Positions 1 through 7,138 are shown, numbered from the stretch's first letter. The stretch: 15,111 bases of DNA from an uncultured Vogesella sp. (GCA_946479405.1 CAMLGD010000067.1:1-15111); one strand, 5' to 3'. Translations and numbers: made by a program. The notes: generated by a model not told the origin, from the letters alone.

Positions 1-548
1 CCGGCGCCGGGCTGACCGCCGGCTACGTGCTGCTGGGCGCCGGCTGGCTGATCATGAAGACCGAAGGCGAGTTGCAGCAGCGCGCCACGCGCTGGGCGCA
101 GCGCGCGCTGCTGGGCACCGGTCTCGCGGTGTTGCTGGTGTCGATCGCCACGCCACTGGCAAGTAGCCGCATCGCCGCCAAGTGGTTCGTGCTGCCGGAC
201 TTCCTGCTGCTGTTGCCCTTGCCGCTGGTCACGCTGGCGCTGTTCGGGCTGCTGGCGGTCAGCCTGCCAAGGTTGGCCGCAAGGCAGGCGGTGGGTAACG
301 ACAACTTCTGCTGGCTGCCGTTTGCCGCCACGGTGGGCATCGTGCTGCTGTCGTTCTGGGGGCTGGCCTACAGCGTGTTTCCGGAGATCGTCATCGGCCG
401 GTTGAGAATCTGGCAGGCGGCCAGCGATCCGGAGGCGCTGTGGGTGATCCTGATCGGCGCCGCGGTGGTGCTGCCAGCCATCATCGGCTACACCGTGTTC
501 GCCTACCGTGTGTTCTGGGGCAAGGTACGCGATCTAAGCTATTCCTGA
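1..548 (+). CDS. cydB: Cytochrome bd-type quinol oxidase subunit II (CioB/CydB), 3' part
   Basis: This is the C-terminal part of the membrane subunit II of a bd-type quinol oxidase, which passes electrons from quinol to oxygen in the inner membrane. The frame is open from base 3 to the TGA at 546-548, so the start lies upstream of the window. The visible part begins with a GYVLLGAGWLIMKTEGELQ-like stretch typical of CydB/CioB. About four hydrophobic membrane segments follow, and it ends in VFAYRVFWGKVRDL. The late WLPFAATVGI and AAVVLPAIIGYTVFAYRVFWGK stretches look closer to the cyanide-insensitive CioB type than to E. coli CydB; that is a judgement from memory. An internal GTG at 27 is not the real start. 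A copy of the window-wide repeat (269-281) is read here as P-R-L-A-A. The gene ends 22 bp before a strong terminator. Confidence 0.9.
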   Translation, partial: GAGLTAGYVLLGAGWLIMKTEGELQQRATRWAQRALLGTGLAVLLVSIATPLASSRIAAKWFVLPDFLLLLPLPLVTLALFGLLAVSLPRLAARQAVGNDNFCWLPFAATVGIVLLSFWGLAYSVFPEIVIGRLRIWQAASDPEALWVILIGAAVVLPAIIGYTVFAYRVFWGKVRDLSYS

Positions 549-570
549 TGTAAAAACATTGCGCCAACAC

Positions 571-599
571 AAAAGGGCAGGAGAAATCCTGCCCTTTTT
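571..599 (+). terminator. Intrinsic terminator after the bd oxidase gene
   Basis: Perfect 12-bp stem (571-582 with 587-598) closed by a GAAA tetraloop, running into a T tract at 595-599. It lies just downstream of the oxidase stop codon. Confidence 0.93.
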
Positions 600-673
600 C
601 TTGCGTGTCACCGCATGGCTGTGCGCCGTATGTCGCGCCGCGAGATACAAACCGTTACCAGCGTTAGTGCTGC

Positions 674-714
674 TTGACTTGTGTCAAAGCCCCTAGTTCA
701 CGCAGGGGTAAGAT
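674..714 (+). promoter_or_regulatory. FNR-box promoter (class II arrangement) for the DUF3149-like gene
   Basis: TTGAC-TTGT-GTCAA at 674-687 is a perfect inverted repeat matching the FNR/Anr box (consensus TTGAT-N4-ATCAA) with a C/G at the fifth position. A -10-like hexamer TAAGAT sits at 709-714. This places transcription start near 720-722, about 41.5 bp from the box centre, which is the classical spacing for FNR activation. An FNR gene lies 4 kb downstream. Activation is inferred, not shown. Confidence 0.72.
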
Positions 715-758
715 CGCTGCATCCAGATTGAATGCCGGGTTGCCGGAAGGAGAGCATC

Positions 759-893
759 GTGGAACTGTGGAAACAGCTGCTATCGGATGATGTGGGTCGA
801 CTGAGCATCATCGTTATTTCCGTAACGACCGTCATCGTGGGGGTATGCATCAGCTACTTCATCAAGAAGGCCAATTCCCGCGACGACAAGTAA
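759..893 (+). CDS. Small single-pass membrane protein, DUF3149-like, 44 aa
   Basis: A GTG start at 759 is preceded by a strong ribosome site (GGAAGGAGA at 745-753) and the frame runs to TAA at 891-893. The 44-residue product has a short N-terminal helix beginning VELWKQLLSDDVGRLS, one hydrophobic span from about residue 16 to 36, then a basic and charged tail (FIKKANSRDDK). This layout, with the D-V/I-G-L-L-S-type entry into the membrane segment and the F-x-K-K exit, matches my memory of DUF3149 proteins common in Neisseriales and other beta-proteobacteria. Their function is unknown. It is a single-gene unit between two terminators with an FNR box upstream, so expression under low oxygen is likely. 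It could be an accessory subunit of a respiratory complex, but nothing here proves that. Confidence 0.8.
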   Translation: MELWKQLLSDDVGRLSIIVISVTTVIVGVCISYFIKKANSRDDK

Positions 894-943
894 GGCTCCC
901 GGCAGCCGATGCCGGCAAGAATCCTCTTGATGTGTGTGTGTTT

Positions 944-980
944 GGGGGTACGGTGGTGGGCCGTATCCCCCTTTTTTTTT
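944..980 (+). terminator. Intrinsic terminator after the DUF3149-like gene
   Basis: Ten-base-pair stem (944-953 with 961-970, one G-U pair), a seven-base loop and nine T residues at 972-980. A transcript starting near 722 would be about 260 nt. Confidence 0.9.
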
Positions 981-1065
981 GTCTTCGCCGCGGCGCCGGT
1001 TGTAATCGGCTGGTCGCGATGCATGTCTCCCGGCCTGGCGTTATCTGCTACCGACTTACTACTGC

Positions 1066-1078
1066 AAGGTTGGCCGCA
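1066..1078 (+). repeat. Intergenic copy of the uptake-like motif AAGGTTGGCCGCA
   Basis: Exact copy of the 13-base consensus, in the gap between the convergent DUF3149-like gene and suhB and 16 bp from the suhB terminator. No close inverted partner is seen here. Confidence 0.85.
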
Positions 1079-1093
1079 GCGCAGCCGACATGC

Positions 1094-1129
1094 AAAAAGC
1101 CCCCGGCACGGTGAGTGCGCGGGGGCTTT
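1094..1129 (-). terminator. Intrinsic terminator of suhB
   Basis: On the minus strand AAAGCCCCC (1121-1129 side) pairs with GGGGGCTTT (1096-1104 side), with a partly self-complementary inner loop, and the T tract continues to 1094. It begins 17 bp after the suhB stop codon. Confidence 0.88.
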
Positions 1130-1146
1130 GACTTGTCTTGTGTGGC

Positions 1147-1935
1147 TTACTTTACGTGTTGCGCGATGATCGGCAGCAGTTGGCCCAGGATCTTGGGTGG
1201 TGCGGCTACGATGTCGCCGCTTTCAAACCAGGTCTGTTCGCCGTGGAAGTCGGTAACCATGCCACCGGCTTCCTGCACGATCAGACTGCCGGCAGCGATG
1301 TCCCACGGCTTGAGGTTGAACTCGAAGAAACCATCCACGCGGCCGCAGGCCACGTTGCACAGGTCCAGCGCGGCGGAGCCTTCGCGGCGGGCGCCGGCGG
1401 TTTTCTTCAGCACATCCTTCAGGATGTCCAGGTGCAGGTCCAGCATGCTCTGGTCCACGACCGGGAAGCCGGTGGAGATCAGGCATTCGTTCATGTTGAT
1501 GCGCTTGGAAACGCGGATGCGGCGGTCGTTCAGGAACGAGCCGACGCCACGGCTGGCAGTGAACAGATCGTTGCGGTTCGGGTCGTAGATGACGCCCTGC
1601 TGGATCTGGCCCTTGTGTGCCAGCGCGATGGATACGCAGTATTGCGGATGGCCGTGAATGAAGTTGGTGGTGCCGTCCAGCGGATCGATGATCCACTCGT
1701 ATTCGGCGTTGCCGAGGCCGGAGGCACCGGACTCTTCTGCTAGAATCCCGTGCTTCGGATACGCTTCCAGAATGACATCAATGATCGCCTGTTCGGCGGC
1801 ACGGTCGACTTCGGACACGAAGTCGTTGTGCTTTTTGTTTTCGACGCGAATGGAATCCAGATTCAGCGATGCGCGCTGGATTACATTGGCGGCGCGGCGA
1901 GCGGCTTTTACCGCGACATTGAGCATAGGATGCAT
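1147..1935 (-). CDS. suhB: Inositol-1-monophosphatase SuhB
   Basis: This is a Mg2+-dependent, Li+-sensitive phosphatase of the inositol monophosphatase family. In E. coli, SuhB also joins the NusA/NusG rRNA antitermination complex. I chose ATG 1935 because the product then begins MHPMLNVAVKAARRA exactly like E. coli SuhB and the catalytic residues take the same numbers. Those are E67 in the EES motif, D84 and D87 in the DPLDGTTN metal-binding loop, and D212 in WDIAAG. A TTG start at 1962 would add nine residues with no homology. The product is 262 aa, slightly shorter than the E. coli protein. A GAGG-type ribosome site lies upstream. It is transcribed divergently from trmJ across 144 bp, as in E. 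coli, where the isc operon follows trmJ directly. Confidence 0.95.
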   Translation of the reverse strand: MHPMLNVAVKAARRAANVIQRASLNLDSIRVENKKHNDFVSEVDRAAEQAIIDVILEAYPKHGILAEESGASGLGNAEYEWIIDPLDGTTNFIHGHPQYCVSIALAHKGQIQQGVIYDPNRNDLFTASRGVGSFLNDRRIRVSKRINMNECLISTGFPVVDQSMLDLHLDILKDVLKKTAGARREGSAALDLCNVACGRVDGFFEFNLKPWDIAAGSLIVQEAGGMVTDFHGEQTWFESGDIVAAPPKILGQLLPIIAQHVK

Positions 1936-2079
1936 TGACGGCCTCACAATAGAAATGGGCAATCGTCGTCCCGCTGTCGGGCGACGCCTGCCGTAAACTT
2001 GTCTGGGTTAAGGAGCGACAAAACCCCGCCGCAGCGACGGGCGTTTCGGAAAACCCGCGATTCTACGCAAAATCACCTG

Positions 2080-2856
2080 ATGAATAAACCCCAAGTACCT
2101 GATTTTTTGAAGAACATTCGCGTCGTGCTGGCGCGTCCCAACCATCCGGGCAACATCGGTTCGGCGGCGCGGGCAATGAAGACCATGGGCCTGACGCGGC
2201 TGTATCTGGTGGAGCCGAAGGTGTTTCCGTCCGAGGAGGCCGACACGCTGGCATCCGGCGCGGTGGACGTGCTGCAGACCGCCACCGTGGTGCCGACGTT
2301 GGCCGCGGCACTGGCGGACGTCACCGTGGCCTGCGCGCTGACCAGCCGCCGCCGTGAACTGACCACGCCGCTGTCCACCCCGCGTGAAACCGCGCCGGAG
2401 CTGATCGCGCGGGCGCGCGACGGCGAGCAGGTGGCGCTGGTGTTCGGCAACGAGACCTTCGGCCTGTCCATCGAGGAGGTGGAACAGTGCAACCGCTTGG
2501 TGACGGTGCCGGGCAACCCGGAGTATTTCTCGCTGAATCTGGCAATGGCGGTGCAGGTAATGACCTACGAGCTGTTCAGCCATACCGGTGTCAGCGTGGA
2601 CTATCTGAAGCCGGATGGCGTCAGCGCCACCCAGGGCGAGGTGGATGGCATGGTGGATCACCTGGATGCCACGCTGAGCGACATCGGCTACTACCGTCGC
2701 CGCAACAGCGAGCGCATGATCCGCCGCCTGCGCACCATGTTCCATCGTGCCGGCCTGCTGCGCGAGGAAATCGACATCCTGCGTGGCTTCTACAAGCAGG
2801 CGCAGCGCCTGGCCGATAAGGCTCAGGACGGCGACAAGGACGCTGGCGAGTCATGA
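2080..2856 (+). CDS. trmJ: tRNA (cytidine/uridine-2'-O-)-methyltransferase TrmJ
   Basis: This SPOUT-family methyltransferase puts a 2'-O-methyl on nucleotide 32 of tRNA anticodon loops using S-adenosylmethionine. The 258-residue product carries the family's conserved blocks: PNHPGNIGSAARAMKTMGL near the N-terminus, LVFGNETFGLS in the middle, and the knot motif NPEYFSLNLAMAVQV. A C-terminal helical part ends in LRRLxTMFHRAGLLREEIDILRG, as in E. coli TrmJ (246 aa). ATG 2080 is preferred over a TTG at 1999, which would add an unconserved basic leader. The ribosome site is weak. A repeat copy (2296-2307) is read as T-L-A-A. The stop codon overlaps the next start (ATGA at 2853-2856), so the downstream gene is translationally coupled. 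Confidence 0.95.
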   Translation: MNKPQVPDFLKNIRVVLARPNHPGNIGSAARAMKTMGLTRLYLVEPKVFPSEEADTLASGAVDVLQTATVVPTLAAALADVTVACALTSRRRELTTPLSTPRETAPELIARARDGEQVALVFGNETFGLSIEEVEQCNRLVTVPGNPEYFSLNLAMAVQVMTYELFSHTGVSVDYLKPDGVSATQGEVDGMVDHLDATLSDIGYYRRRNSERMIRRLRTMFHRAGLLREEIDILRGFYKQAQRLADKAQDGDKDAGES

Positions 2857-3764
2857 ATTACCGTCACCGGCTGGCCGAGGGCCTCAGCGCGCTACGCAGC
2901 CAGCCGGTGCGCGATCTGGCCTTTCTGTTGAGCTGTCCGGCGCCGTGGCATAGCGGTGCCGAGATCGATTGTGCCCGTCTGCTGGGACCGCAAGGTTGGC
3001 CGCAGCTGATGGCGCTGGATGCCGCACCGCAGCCGCTGCTGGACTGGCTGGCGGCACGGCCCACCCGGCGGCTGGGGGTGTATGCCGAGCAGCTGCTGGC
3101 GTTCTGGTTCATGCATGTGCCGCATATCGACTGCGTGGCGGCCAACCTGCCGTTGGCCGAGCACGGCCGCAGCATCGGCGAATTCGACTTTCTGCTGCGC
3201 ATCGACGGTCAGCCCTTGCATCTGGAGGCGGCCAGCAAGTTCTATCTACAGCTGGACGATGCCAGCGGCGAACTGGTCGGCCCCAGCCTGCGCGATGCCT
3301 GGCCGCTGAAATACCGCAAGTTGGCCAGCCAGCTGGCGCTGTCCTGTCATCCGGCGGCGCAGTTGCCGCCGGGCTTTGCCGGCTGTCCGGCCTACAGCCG
3401 CCTGTCCGGCTGGCTGTTCTACCCCGGGGCACCGCGCCCGGCTTTCCCCTGCAACCCGGATGCCTGCTGTGGCTGGTGGCGGCGGCGCAGTGAACGTTGG
3501 CCGCAACACGACGCCGACAGTCGCTGGCTGCTGCTGCCACGGCTCAGCTGGCTGGCACCGGCACGCGCCGCTGCCAATGTGGTGTTGACCCTGGCACAGC
3601 TGCAGGCCGAGCTGGCGGCGGCCGATGGCGCGCGGCTGGTGGCCGAGCTGACACCTGGGGCGGATGGTGACTGGCACGAGATCGCCCGTGGCTTTGTGGT
3701 GCGCGACGACTGGCCGCTGCCCGGCATGCTGGCCGAGCTGCAGCGCAAGTTGGCCGCATCGTAG
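2853..3764 (+). CDS. DUF1853 family protein
   Basis: A 303-residue protein whose start overlaps the trmJ stop. The block G-V-Y-A-E-Q-L-L-A-F-W-F followed by I-G-E-F-D-F-L-L (108-115) and H-L-E-A-A-S-K-F-Y-L (123-132) is the signature I associate with DUF1853. The order E110/D112, then E125 and K129 on adjoining beta-strand-like segments recalls a PD-(D/E)xK nuclease fold, although E-x3-K is not the canonical E-x-K spacing. The biochemical function is unknown. No signal peptide or membrane span is seen, so it is probably cytoplasmic. Its place in a trmJ operon hints at RNA or nucleic-acid work, but this is only context. The gene carries four copies of the window-wide repeat (2992-3004, 3138-3150 reversed, 3493-3505, 3746-3758), the densest group in the window. 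These add Q-G-W-P-Q, R-W-P-Q and the C-terminal K-L-A-A. Confidence 0.82.
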   Translation: MNYRHRLAEGLSALRSQPVRDLAFLLSCPAPWHSGAEIDCARLLGPQGWPQLMALDAAPQPLLDWLAARPTRRLGVYAEQLLAFWFMHVPHIDCVAANLPLAEHGRSIGEFDFLLRIDGQPLHLEAASKFYLQLDDASGELVGPSLRDAWPLKYRKLASQLALSCHPAAQLPPGFAGCPAYSRLSGWLFYPGAPRPAFPCNPDACCGWWRRRSERWPQHDADSRWLLLPRLSWLAPARAAANVVLTLAQLQAELAAADGARLVAELTPGADGDWHEIARGFVVRDDWPLPGMLAELQRKLAAS

Positions 3765-3771
3765 CCGCGCC

Positions 3772-4227
3772 ATGAAAACCCTGCTGTTGGTCTATGCCAG
3801 CCAGAGTGGCCACACCCTGGCACTGGTAACGGCCGCTGCCACGGCAGCGGGTGGCGAGGACAATGTGGCGGTGCGGCTGCTGCCGGCGTTGGACGCCGGT
3901 ATCGACGACCTGCTGGCCTGCCACGCGCTGGTGCTGGCCACGCCGGAAAACTTCGGCTACATGGCCGGCGCGCTGAAGGACTTTCTCGATCGTACTTTTT
4001 ACCCGGCGCAGGGCAAGGTGGCGGGTTTGCCGTACGCGGTGATCATCAGTGCCGGCAACGACGGCCAGGGTGCGCTCAGCGCCATCCGTCGCATTGCCAG
4101 CGGTTACCCGCTGCACGAAGCGTTGCCGCCTGTGCTGGTAAAGGGCGAGGTGACAGACGAGGCGTTGGCGGCAGCGGCAGAGCTGGGCGCCACTCTGGCG
4201 GCGGCGCTGTCTATCGGCGCCATCTAG
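3772..4227 (+). CDS. Flavodoxin-like / NAD(P)H-dependent FMN reductase family protein
   Basis: A 151-residue protein with the flavodoxin fold signature. A first strand LLLVYASQSGHT ends in a phosphate-binding-loop-like SQSGHT (residues 10-15), and a later LATPENFGYMAGALKDFLDR stretch resembles the FMN-contacting loop of the NADPH-dependent FMN reductase/flavodoxin superfamily. A role in electron transfer or quinone/flavin reduction in the cytoplasm is inferred from the family; the substrate cannot be read from sequence. ATG 3772 starts 7 bp after the DUF1853 stop, so trmJ, DUF1853 and this gene form one transcription unit. A GTG-initiated longer frame from 3664 overlaps the DUF1853 gene and is rejected. 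The unit ends 16 bp later at a strong terminator. Confidence 0.8.
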   Translation: MKTLLLVYASQSGHTLALVTAAATAAGGEDNVAVRLLPALDAGIDDLLACHALVLATPENFGYMAGALKDFLDRTFYPAQGKVAGLPYAVIISAGNDGQGALSAIRRIASGYPLHEALPPVLVKGEVTDEALAAAAELGATLAAALSIGAI

Positions 4228-4242
4228 AATCGGGCCGGCAAG

Positions 4243-4271
4243 CAAAACGCCCCGCAGCGCGGGGCGTTTTG
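4243..4271. terminator. Bidirectional terminator between the flavodoxin-like gene and fnr
   Basis: Perfect 13-bp stem (4243-4255 with 4259-4271) with a three-base loop. It has A4 on one side and T4 on the other, so it can serve both convergent genes. Confidence 0.92.
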
Positions 4272-4285
4272 GTGCGCGAGCCGGC

Positions 4286-5032
4286 TTAGCGCAGGCTGTT
4301 GGCTTGCGAGCAACCGGCCACCAGAGCCTTCAGTTCTTCCGGCTGCAGCATCTGGATGTGCTTGTGATCCACTTTCAGCCAGCTTTGCTGCTGGAACTTG
4401 GACAGCGTGCGGCTGACGGTTTCCAGTTTCAGCCCCAGAAAGCTGCCGATTTCCTCGCGGCTCATGCGCAGGATGAAATCGTTGGCGGCAAAGCCGCGCG
4501 CGGCCAGACGCTGCGACAGGTTCAGCAGGAAGGCGGCCAGGCGCTCCTCGGCCTTCATATTGCCCAGCAGCAGCATCACCGACTGGTCGCGCACGATCTC
4601 GCGGCTCATCAGGCGGAAGAAATGATGCTGCAGGCTGGGGATGTCGCGACCAAGGGTTTCCATGCGGTTGAACGGCAGCTCGCACACCTCGCTGTCTTCC
4701 AGCGCGATGGCATCGCAGCCGTGCTGGCTGGCGGAGATGCCGTCCAGCCCCATCAGCTCGCCGGACATTTGGAAGCCGGTGACCTGCTCGCGGCCATCCT
4801 GGCTGGAGACGCAGGTCTTGAAGAAGCCGGTGCGCACTGCGTACAGTGAGCGGAAGCCTTCGCCGGAGCGGAACAGGTATTCGCCACGCTTCAGGCGGCG
4901 GCTCTGGCGGATAACGGCATCTAGCTGGGCCATTTCTTCCCGGTTCAGGCCGACTGGTAAGCAGAGTTCGCGCAAACTACAGTTGGAGCACGACACTTTC
5001 AGCGTGTGCAGGGAGGGGGTTTGCTCGGTCAT
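4286..5032 (-). CDS. fnr: FNR/Anr-type oxygen-sensing transcription regulator
   Basis: A CRP/FNR-family activator that binds DNA as a dimer when its [4Fe-4S] cluster is intact under low oxygen. From ATG 5032 the product has 248 residues. Three N-terminal cysteines (C15, C18, C24 in VSCSNCSLRELC) plus C106 in the cyclic-nucleotide-like beta-barrel match the four cluster ligands of E. coli FNR. The C-terminal helix-turn-helix begins MSREEIGSFLGL, and its recognition helix has E204, S207 and R208 (LETVSR), the residues that read TTGA half sites. An in-frame GTG at 5071 would start inside the FNR box and is unlikely. The gene is divergent from hemN, and the single FNR box between them suggests autoregulation together with activation of hemN. 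Confidence 0.95.
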   Translation of the reverse strand: MTEQTPSLHTLKVSCSNCSLRELCLPVGLNREEMAQLDAVIRQSRRLKRGEYLFRSGEGFRSLYAVRTGFFKTCVSSQDGREQVTGFQMSGELMGLDGISASQHGCDAIALEDSEVCELPFNRMETLGRDIPSLQHHFFRLMSREIVRDQSVMLLLGNMKAEERLAAFLLNLSQRLAARGFAANDFILRMSREEIGSFLGLKLETVSRTLSKFQQQSWLKVDHKHIQMLQPEELKALVAGCSQANSLR

Positions 5033-5064
5033 GGGTTCCGGTTTTCGCAAGGCTAGAGGCTTGC

Positions 5065-5078
5065 TTGACACGCGTCAA
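5065..5078. promoter_or_regulatory. FNR box between fnr and hemN
   Basis: TTGAC-ACGC-GTCAA is a perfect inverted repeat. It shares the flanks C-TTGAC-N4-GTCAA-AGC with the box at 674-687. For hemN the box centre lies 72 bp before the start codon, so an activated start near 5113 is possible, although the matching -10 region (about 5101-5107, CAAATT-like) is poor. On the minus strand a TTGACA at 5090-5095 could be the fnr -35, which would put the box over the fnr -10 and make it repressing. Both roles are inferred. Confidence 0.72.
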
Positions 5079-5143
5079 AGCGTGGCAAGTGTCAATTAGC
5101 GCAAATTTACCAGCCCACCACCAGTTTTCCAAGCCAGAAAATT

Positions 5144-6550
5144 ATGACACCCACCGCCCCCTTTATGCCCACCCAATGTGTTTTCGATCGAGAGCTTATC
5201 GAAAAACTTGAAGGTTCCGGTCCGCGCTACACTTCTTACCCCACGGCCGACCGTTTTCACGGTGGTTTTGGGGTCAAGGATTACGAACACTGGCTGCAGC
5301 AGCATGCCATCGGCGCCAGCCATCGGCCGATTTCGCTGTACGTGCACGTGCCGTTCTGCAACACCATCTGCTACTACTGCGGCTGCAACAAGATCATCAC
5401 CAAGGACAAGAGCCGCGCCGACCAGTACCTGGATTACCTGGAAAAGGAAATCGCGCTGGTGGCGGCCCGCCTGGGCTACCGCGAGAAGGTGATCCAGCTG
5501 CATTTCGGCGGCGGTACGCCGACTTTCCTGTCCGATGAGCAGCTCAGCCGCGTCATGGCTGCGATCAACAAACATTTTGAACTACTGCCGGATGGCGAGT
5601 TTTCCATCGAGATCGACCCGCGCAAGGTTGGCCGCGACACCGTGCTGCATCTGGGCAAGCTGGGCTTCAATCGCATGAGTGTGGGCATCCAGGACTTCGA
5701 CCCGGCGGTGCAGCAGGCGGTGAACCGCATCCAGAGCGAGGAAGAGACCCTCACCGTGATCAACGCTGCGCGCGAGGCCGGCTTCAAGTCGGTGAGCGTG
5801 GACCTGATCTACGGCCTGCCGCTGCAGAGTGCCGATTCGGTACGCCGCACTGTGGACAAGGTGCTGGCGATGAACCCGGACCGCATCGCGCTGTACAACT
5901 ACGCGCACCTGCCGACCGTGTTCATGCCGCAGCGCCGCATCAACGAGGCCGATCTGCCTACTGCCGCGCACAAGCTGGACATCCTGCAGAACTCGGTACA
6001 GCAGCTGACCGATGCCGGTTACGTGTTCATCGGTATGGACCACTTTGCCAAGCCGGACGACGAACTGACCCGCGCGCTGCAACAGGGCCGGCTGCAACGT
6101 AATTTCCAGGGCTATTCCACCCACGCCGACTGCGACATGATCGGGCTGGGGGTGTCGTCCATCGGCAAGGTCGGCCCCTGTTACTCGCAGAACGAGAAGG
6201 ATATCGACGCCTACTACGCGGCGCTGGATGCCGGCCACCTGCCGGTGCTGCGCGGCATGACGCTGACCCAGGACGATATTCTGCGCCGCAGCGTGATCCA
6301 GTCGCTGATGTGCCGCTTCTCGCTGTCAGTGGAGGCGATCGAGGAAACCTTCGCCATCAATTTTGCCAATTACTTTGCCGACGAACTGCCGCTGATCCGT
6401 GAATTCCAGCACATGGGGCTGCTGACTTTCGACGGCGACTTCCTGATGGTGGCGCCCAAGGGGCGCTTCCTGATCCGCAACATTGCCATGGTGTTCGACC
6501 GTCACCTGCGCGAGCGCGAAACCAAGGCGCGCTACTCCAAAACCATCTGA
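5144..6550 (+). CDS. hemN: Oxygen-independent coproporphyrinogen III oxidase HemN
   Basis: A radical-SAM enzyme that decarboxylates coproporphyrinogen III to protoporphyrinogen IX without oxygen, in the cytoplasm. The 468-residue product has the C-x3-C-x2-C cluster motif at C72, C76 and C79, followed by C81 (YVHVPFCNTICYYCGC), as in E. coli HemN. The SAM-binding FGGGTPT motif and the C-terminal HemN domain are also present. ATG 5144 is used; ATG 5165 is a second possibility, since neither has a strong ribosome site. A repeat copy at 5624-5636 encodes K161-V-G-R164 in a stretch (DPRKVGRDTV) where I recall other HemN proteins reading differently. An FNR box upstream fits anaerobic induction. 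The gene ends 21 bp before a shared palindromic terminator. Confidence 0.96.
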   Translation: MTPTAPFMPTQCVFDRELIEKLEGSGPRYTSYPTADRFHGGFGVKDYEHWLQQHAIGASHRPISLYVHVPFCNTICYYCGCNKIITKDKSRADQYLDYLEKEIALVAARLGYREKVIQLHFGGGTPTFLSDEQLSRVMAAINKHFELLPDGEFSIEIDPRKVGRDTVLHLGKLGFNRMSVGIQDFDPAVQQAVNRIQSEEETLTVINAAREAGFKSVSVDLIYGLPLQSADSVRRTVDKVLAMNPDRIALYNYAHLPTVFMPQRRINEADLPTAAHKLDILQNSVQQLTDAGYVFIGMDHFAKPDDELTRALQQGRLQRNFQGYSTHADCDMIGLGVSSIGKVGPCYSQNEKDIDAYYAALDAGHLPVLRGMTLTQDDILRRSVIQSLMCRFSLSVEAIEETFAINFANYFADELPLIREFQHMGLLTFDGDFLMVAPKGRFLIRNIAMVFDRHLRERETKARYSKTI

Positions 6551-6570
6551 TGCCGCGCCCAGCCTGCACG

Positions 6571-6608
6571 GCAAAGAAAAAGCCCGGCATGCCGGGCTTT
6601 TTCTTTGC
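6571..6608. terminator. Long palindromic bidirectional terminator, hemN / nsrR
   Basis: A perfect 18-bp inverted repeat (6571-6588 with 6591-6608) around AT, with A5 and T5 tracts in the arms, lies between convergent hemN and nsrR. Its right arm runs straight into the repeat copy at 6606-6618. Confidence 0.93.
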
Positions 6609-6624
6609 GGCCAACCTTGGCCGG
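6606..6624 (-). repeat. Uptake-like motif with a partial inverted partner, fused to a terminator
   Basis: Bases 6606-6618 are an exact minus-strand copy of AAGGTTGGCCGCA. A 7-of-8 plus-strand partner (TTGGCCGG, 6617-6624) overlaps it, making a GGCCAA-CC-TTGGCC palindrome. The first three bases are shared with the hemN/nsrR terminator arm. Confidence 0.82.
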
Positions 6625-6632
6625 TGTCGGGC

Positions 6633-7082
6633 TCAACTGCGGCTGTGGACACCCATCATGTGCAGCACGGCGATGGCCTCGCCGGTTGGCGTGGCCACCA
6701 CGTCGGCCAGCGTGTAGCGGTCCAGCACGGTGAAGAAGGCGCTCAGCGCTTCGTCCAGCACGCCTTTCAGCTGGCAGCGGCCACGCAGGAAGCATGGTGG
6801 CTCGGCACAGTCGATCAGATCGCCGATGTTTTCCAGCGAACGGATCACTTCGCCCAGCCGGTACTGCGTGGCGGGGCGGGACAGCGCCAGCCCGCCACCC
6901 TTGCCGCGGCTGGTGGCCAGCCAATCATGCTGTGCCATGAAGTGCACCACTTTGACCAGGTGATTGCGCGAGACGCCAAAGCGTTCGGCAATTTCGCTGA
7001 TGGTGACCGGGGTGTCGCGCTGCGGGTAGCTCAGGTACATCAGTACCCGCAGGCCCAGGTCGGTAAAGTGCGTCAGTTGCAT
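6633..7082 (-). CDS. nsrR: Rrf2-family nitric-oxide-sensing repressor NsrR
   Basis: This protein represses NO-detoxification genes until NO damages its Fe-S cluster. From ATG 7082 the product is 149 aa and starts MQLTHFTDLGLRVLMYL, the usual NsrR opening. Winged helix-turn-helix residues span about 26-65 (ISEIAERFGVSRNHLVKVV, then RGKGGGLAL). The three cluster cysteines C92, C97 and C103 have the NsrR spacing C-x4-C-x5-C, and D8 corresponds to the fourth ligand described for Streptomyces NsrR. Longer upstream frames have no homology. It lies 56 bp downstream of hmp on the same strand, so the repressor is probably co-transcribed with its main target. IscR or another Rrf2 regulator is less likely given the cysteine spacing and the hmp neighbour. 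Confidence 0.93.
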   Translation of the reverse strand: MQLTHFTDLGLRVLMYLSYPQRDTPVTISEIAERFGVSRNHLVKVVHFMAQHDWLATSRGKGGGLALSRPATQYRLGEVIRSLENIGDLIDCAEPPCFLRGRCQLKGVLDEALSAFFTVLDRYTLADVVATPTGEAIAVLHMMGVHSRS

Positions 7083-7138
7083 GGCGGCAGTGTCAGGAAC
7101 AAAGTACAGAGCATACGCTTGCTGGGCGTAAGCCTCAA

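Noticed and set aside
931..940. (TG)5 tract as a phase-variation repeat
   Set aside because: It lies after the stop codon of the small gene and within the 3' untranslated part; five units and no frame to switch.
1936..1962. TTG start extending SuhB by nine residues
   Set aside because: E. coli SuhB begins MHPML, matching ATG 1935.
5033..5071. GTG start extending FNR by 13 residues
   Set aside because: The start would lie inside the FNR box, and the ATG at 5032 fits the family better.
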